Position numbers and translations under genes: made by a program. A model generated the notes under the pieces. That model searched no databases, was not told the origin of the DNA, and worked only from the letters and a program-made list of their open reading frames with translations. From Chromatiaceae bacterium (GTDB lineage Bacteria > Pseudomonadota > Gammaproteobacteria > Chromatiales > Chromatiaceae): a stretch of 64,000 bases of DNA. Positions 61,784 to 64,000 of this stretch are shown one piece after another. Numbering within the stretch: the first letter of the stretch is position 1; each line of letters opens with the position of its first letter. The stretch covers positions 62,001-126,000 of the forward strand of contig JACKMT010000002.1 of assembly GCA_024235255.1 (NCBI GenBank), read 5' to 3'.

Positions 61784-62026
61784 ATGGCAGTATCACCCAT
61801 TTCAGGCACTTCCCTTCAAGGCATACAGCGTGGCCTGCAGGGAATGCGCAGAAACGCCGCAGAGATAGCCAATCCACGCCCGGCTGCAGGCAATGCCTTT
61901 CCCGCCAAAGACGGCGTTCGCGCCATGGTCGAGTTGCATCAGAACGCGCATCTGGTCACCGCTTCGCTTGCGGCGTTTAGTGCGGCCGACCAGATGATTG
62001 GTTCCCTGCTGGACATTAAAGCCTGA
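61784..62026 (+). CDS. Small protein resembling a flagellar rod C-terminus
   Basis: The product is 80 residues from the ATG at 61784 (a frame to 61703 would add an unlikely hydrophobic leader). It starts MAVSPISGTSLQGIQRGLQGMRRNAAEIAN and ends HQNAHLVTASLAAFSAADQMIGSLLDIKA. The last part resembles the C-terminal helix of flagellar rod/hook proteins (VxxxTxDxMxxxLLxIK). No flagellar gene is near, so I treat it as a small uncharacterised protein. It converges with nadC, stop to stop. Confidence 0.6.
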   Translation: MAVSPISGTSLQGIQRGLQGMRRNAAEIANPRPAAGNAFPAKDGVRAMVELHQNAHLVTASLAAFSAADQMIGSLLDIKA

Positions 62027-62866
62027 TCAAACAAAACGCATCGACAGATCGACGGCGGTAATATCTTTAGTCAGGGCGCCCACCGATATATCGTCCACTC
62101 CGGTCTCGGCGATCCGGCGAATACTCGCCAGACTGACCCCTCCGGACGCCTCCAACCGCGCGCGGCCGGCATTCAACGCGACTGCCTCGGATAGCTGTTC
62201 GAGGGAGAAATTGTCGAGCAGCACCCGGCGGGCACCAGCAGCCAGCGCTTGCGCCAGATCGGCCAGGCTCTCCACTTCGATCTCGATCTCGACATTCCCG
62301 CCGACCGCCTGAGCAGCCTGCAAGGCGGCCGCAATGGAGCCGGCTGCCTGAATATGGTTCTCCTTTATCAGAATCGCGTCGTAGAGACCGATGCGATGAT
62401 TATCGCAGCCGCCGCAGGTCACTGCGTATTTCTGCTGCAGTCGCAGGCCGGGAATGGTTTTGCGAGTATCCAGGATACGCACGCCCGTTCCCGCTACCGC
62501 GTCGGCATAGCAGCGCGACCGGGTGGCAGTCGCGGACAGCGTCTGCAGATAGTTGAGTGCGGTCCGCTCGCCACTCAACAGCGCCCGTGTGTTGCCGTCG
62601 AGCCGGCACAGCAAGGTACCTGCCGTCACTCGCGCCCCTTCAGTCACCAGCCATTCGATTCTGATATTCCGATCCAGTTGATGGAACACCTCATCAAACC
62701 AGGCACAACCGCAGAGCACTGCGTTCTCACGGCAGATAACTTCAACCTTTGAGATGGCATCGGCGCTGATCAACTCTGCAGTCAGATCCCCGCCTCCCAT
62801 ATCCTCAGCCAGGCAGATAGCTACCTGATGGGCTATGGTAGCGGCAGCGGGAAGTTCGCACCGCAC
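62027..62866 (-). CDS. nadC: Nicotinate-nucleotide pyrophosphorylase (quinolinate phosphoribosyltransferase)
   Basis: The product is 279 residues from the GTG at 62866, which lies one base after the upstream FKBP stop; an earlier TTG at 62896 is less likely. Family motifs: EDMGGGDLTAELI, ALLSGERTALNYLQTLSATATRS, GVRILDTRKTIPGLRLQQKYAVTCGG, HRIGLYDAILIKENHI, and VEIEIEVESLADLAQAL with RVLLDNFSLEQL. It makes NaMN from quinolinate in NAD synthesis. Complete. Confidence 0.94.
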   Translation of the reverse strand: MRCELPAAATIAHQVAICLAEDMGGGDLTAELISADAISKVEVICRENAVLCGCAWFDEVFHQLDRNIRIEWLVTEGARVTAGTLLCRLDGNTRALLSGERTALNYLQTLSATATRSRCYADAVAGTGVRILDTRKTIPGLRLQQKYAVTCGGCDNHRIGLYDAILIKENHIQAAGSIAAALQAAQAVGGNVEIEIEVESLADLAQALAAGARRVLLDNFSLEQLSEAVALNAGRARLEASGGVSLASIRRIAETGVDDISVGALTKDITAVDLSMRFV

Positions 62867-62867
62867 T

Positions 62868-63212
62868 TCAGAGGATCTCAAGCAGCTCCACCTCAAATAC
62901 CAAAGTTGCGTTGGGTGGAATCACACCGCCCGCACCTGTGGAACCGTAGCCCAGCTGAGAAGGTATAGTGAGTTTACGCCGCCCTCCAATTTTCATCCCT
63001 TGGACGCCCTCATCCCAGCCCCGAATCACGCGACCGCCACCCAATGGAAATCGGAAGGGGTCGCCTCTGTCGAGGCTTGAGTCAAACTTGGTTCCATCAG
63101 TCAGCCAACCGGTATAGTGCACCCGAACGGTTTTACCAACAACCGCCGGCTCACCCTCTCCAACCGCGAGGTCTTCGTACTTGAGACCCGAATCGGTTAT
63201 TTTTTCGCTCAT
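62868..63212 (-). CDS. FKBP-type peptidyl-prolyl isomerase, cytoplasmic
   Basis: This 114-residue single-domain FKBP has no signal peptide. YEDLAVGEGEPAVVGKTVRVHYTGWLTDGTKFDSS, FPLGGGRVIRGWDEGVQGMKIGGRRKLTIPSQLGYGSTGAGG and LVFEVELLEIL cover the whole domain with the active-site aromatic residues. The stop is one base from the nadC start, so they are probably one operon. Confidence 0.94.
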   Translation of the reverse strand: MSEKITDSGLKYEDLAVGEGEPAVVGKTVRVHYTGWLTDGTKFDSSLDRGDPFRFPLGGGRVIRGWDEGVQGMKIGGRRKLTIPSQLGYGSTGAGGVIPPNATLVFEVELLEIL

Positions 63213-63392
63213 AAGTTCCTCTAGAATCTGCTAAATGGCGGGACATTGTAAGCGAAGCCGTCGACTACCTCCAGCTGCAAGAGCTGCGCAAACCGGTGAT
63301 TGTCTGCTGCCAAAAGGAGAATCTGCCGGCAGATACGGCTTTCCGCTTAAGCCGCAAGCGAAAAGAGATTCGATTGGCAACAACCGGAATAA

Positions 63393-64000
63393 TCAATCAT
63401 CAGCCTCGGTTTTTTTCAAAACATCCATCATTGCACCGAGCGCACGATCCATCAGTGGAATGCCGACATCATCCAGCTCAACCGCCTTGCCGGTACGCAG
63501 CCAGGATGCGAAACCGGTAACCGGTATCTCAACCACTTTCATTCCCTTCCTGTTGACGAACAGGCAGGTCCCGGAAACCATACTGCGCCACGAGAGTTTT
63601 GCGCGGAACTTCATGCCACTGGCTTCCTGTATTTCGAACCAGGTGCCCACATGCAGTTTTTCAGCCTTCTCCTGATATTCATCCGGTACCGTCTGATCCG
63701 CCGTGGAATTTGCCACTGCTCCGCCTTCGTTGACCGCACCGGAAGCCGTTGCAAGCGGCTGCGCATCGGCACCAAGAAGGGAGCGATCGTCGCCTGGCGC
63801 CGCTGCTGCTGCAGAATCTTCAGGCGCTTCTCCTTTCAGGCACCTGATATGGCACGCCTGCAGCTCTTTAAACATGCGCGCCATTTTATGCTGATCATAG
63901 GAAATCTCTTTCAGCCCGGCCCTGAGACCCTTCAGCAACGGAGGTATTTCATTCAGCAATTCCTGTCGCTTGCTCTTGTCCGGATTCGGTTGGACACTCC
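63393..64000 (-). CDS. DUF1631-family protein, C-terminal part; 5' end outside window
   Basis: The frame is open from the right edge (64000) to the stop at 63393, so only the last 200 or so residues are visible. The order is a helical segment (SKRQELLNEIPPLLKGLRAGLKEI), a Cys-containing region (LQACHIRCLKG), a low-complexity Ala/Asp linker, then LHVGTWFEIQEASGMKFRAKLSWRSMV and FVNRKGMKVVEIPVTGFASWLRTGKAVELDD. This C-terminal pattern fits DUF1631, PilZ-like regulators common in gammaproteobacteria, whose function is unknown. The TTG at 63959 is internal, not a true start. Confidence 0.8.
   Translation of the reverse strand, partial: SVQPNPDKSKRQELLNEIPPLLKGLRAGLKEISYDQHKMARMFKELQACHIRCLKGEAPEDSAAAAAPGDDRSLLGADAQPLATASGAVNEGGAVANSTADQTVPDEYQEKAEKLHVGTWFEIQEASGMKFRAKLSWRSMVSGTCLFVNRKGMKVVEIPVTGFASWLRTGKAVELDDVGIPLMDRALGAMMDVLKKTEADD

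Overview
The window is bacterial chromosomal DNA that looks gammaproteobacterial. The gene order fkpB-ispH next to a pilE-pilY2-pilY1-pilX-pilW-pilV-fimT block, and the divergent nirB / narK / phosphatase-kinase arrangement, are both layouts I know from Pseudomonas and relatives. Base composition is moderately GC-rich, coding is dense, and I see no transposase, phage, CRISPR or rRNA gene. A TusE/DsrC homologue and the HPr-related cassette would fit a sulfur-oxidising or other chemotrophic gammaproteobacterium, but that is inference and no genus can be fixed.

Layout. 1-8300: nitrate/nitrite block (nirB running off the left edge, divergent narK with a sigma-54 promoter and an NtrC-like box, a PP2C phosphatase-protein kinase fusion, a chemoreceptor and an orphan substrate-binding protein). 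8600-13300: a five-gene branched-chain-amino-acid-type ABC transporter on the minus strand. 13400-16600: a small cassette of HprK-like kinase, PqqD-like protein, a Cys-containing exported protein and a divergent nucleotidyltransferase; this is the best candidate for an undescribed system. 17300-28530: urtABCDE-ureD-ureAB-ureC-ureE-ureF-ureG, a complete urea uptake and urease locus behind a second sigma-54/NtrC promoter. 28550-31900: zur convergent with znuACB, both with matching Zur-like boxes. 32000-39700: housekeeping genes (dusA, rimO, pduO-type adenosyltransferase, fkpB, ispH) interspersed with three unannotated small membrane proteins, two of them tandem paralogues behind a perfect CRP-type palindrome. 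39800-47100: type IV pilus minor pilin operon. 47200-64000: tRNA-Thr(CGT), a two-domain pterin synthase-like protein, pyrC, gloB, hisI, dksA-like, a histone-deacetylase-family protein, an AAA+ regulator lacking the GAFTGA loop, hugZ-like, tusE, a Ycf46-like ATPase, an EgtB-like plus radical SAM pair, FKBP isomerases, nadC and a truncated DUF1631 gene.

How it fits together. The left half reads as a nitrogen-scavenging island: nitrate import and nitrite reduction, amino-acid-type uptake, urea uptake and urea hydrolysis. Two of its transcription units carry sigma-54 promoters with an NtrC-like site about 100 bp upstream of the expected start. Copies of a 78-bp palindromic element (two near identical, one decayed, plus shorter hairpin relatives) are scattered in the intergenic spaces. 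All functional names come from motif and family recognition by eye; no search was run.
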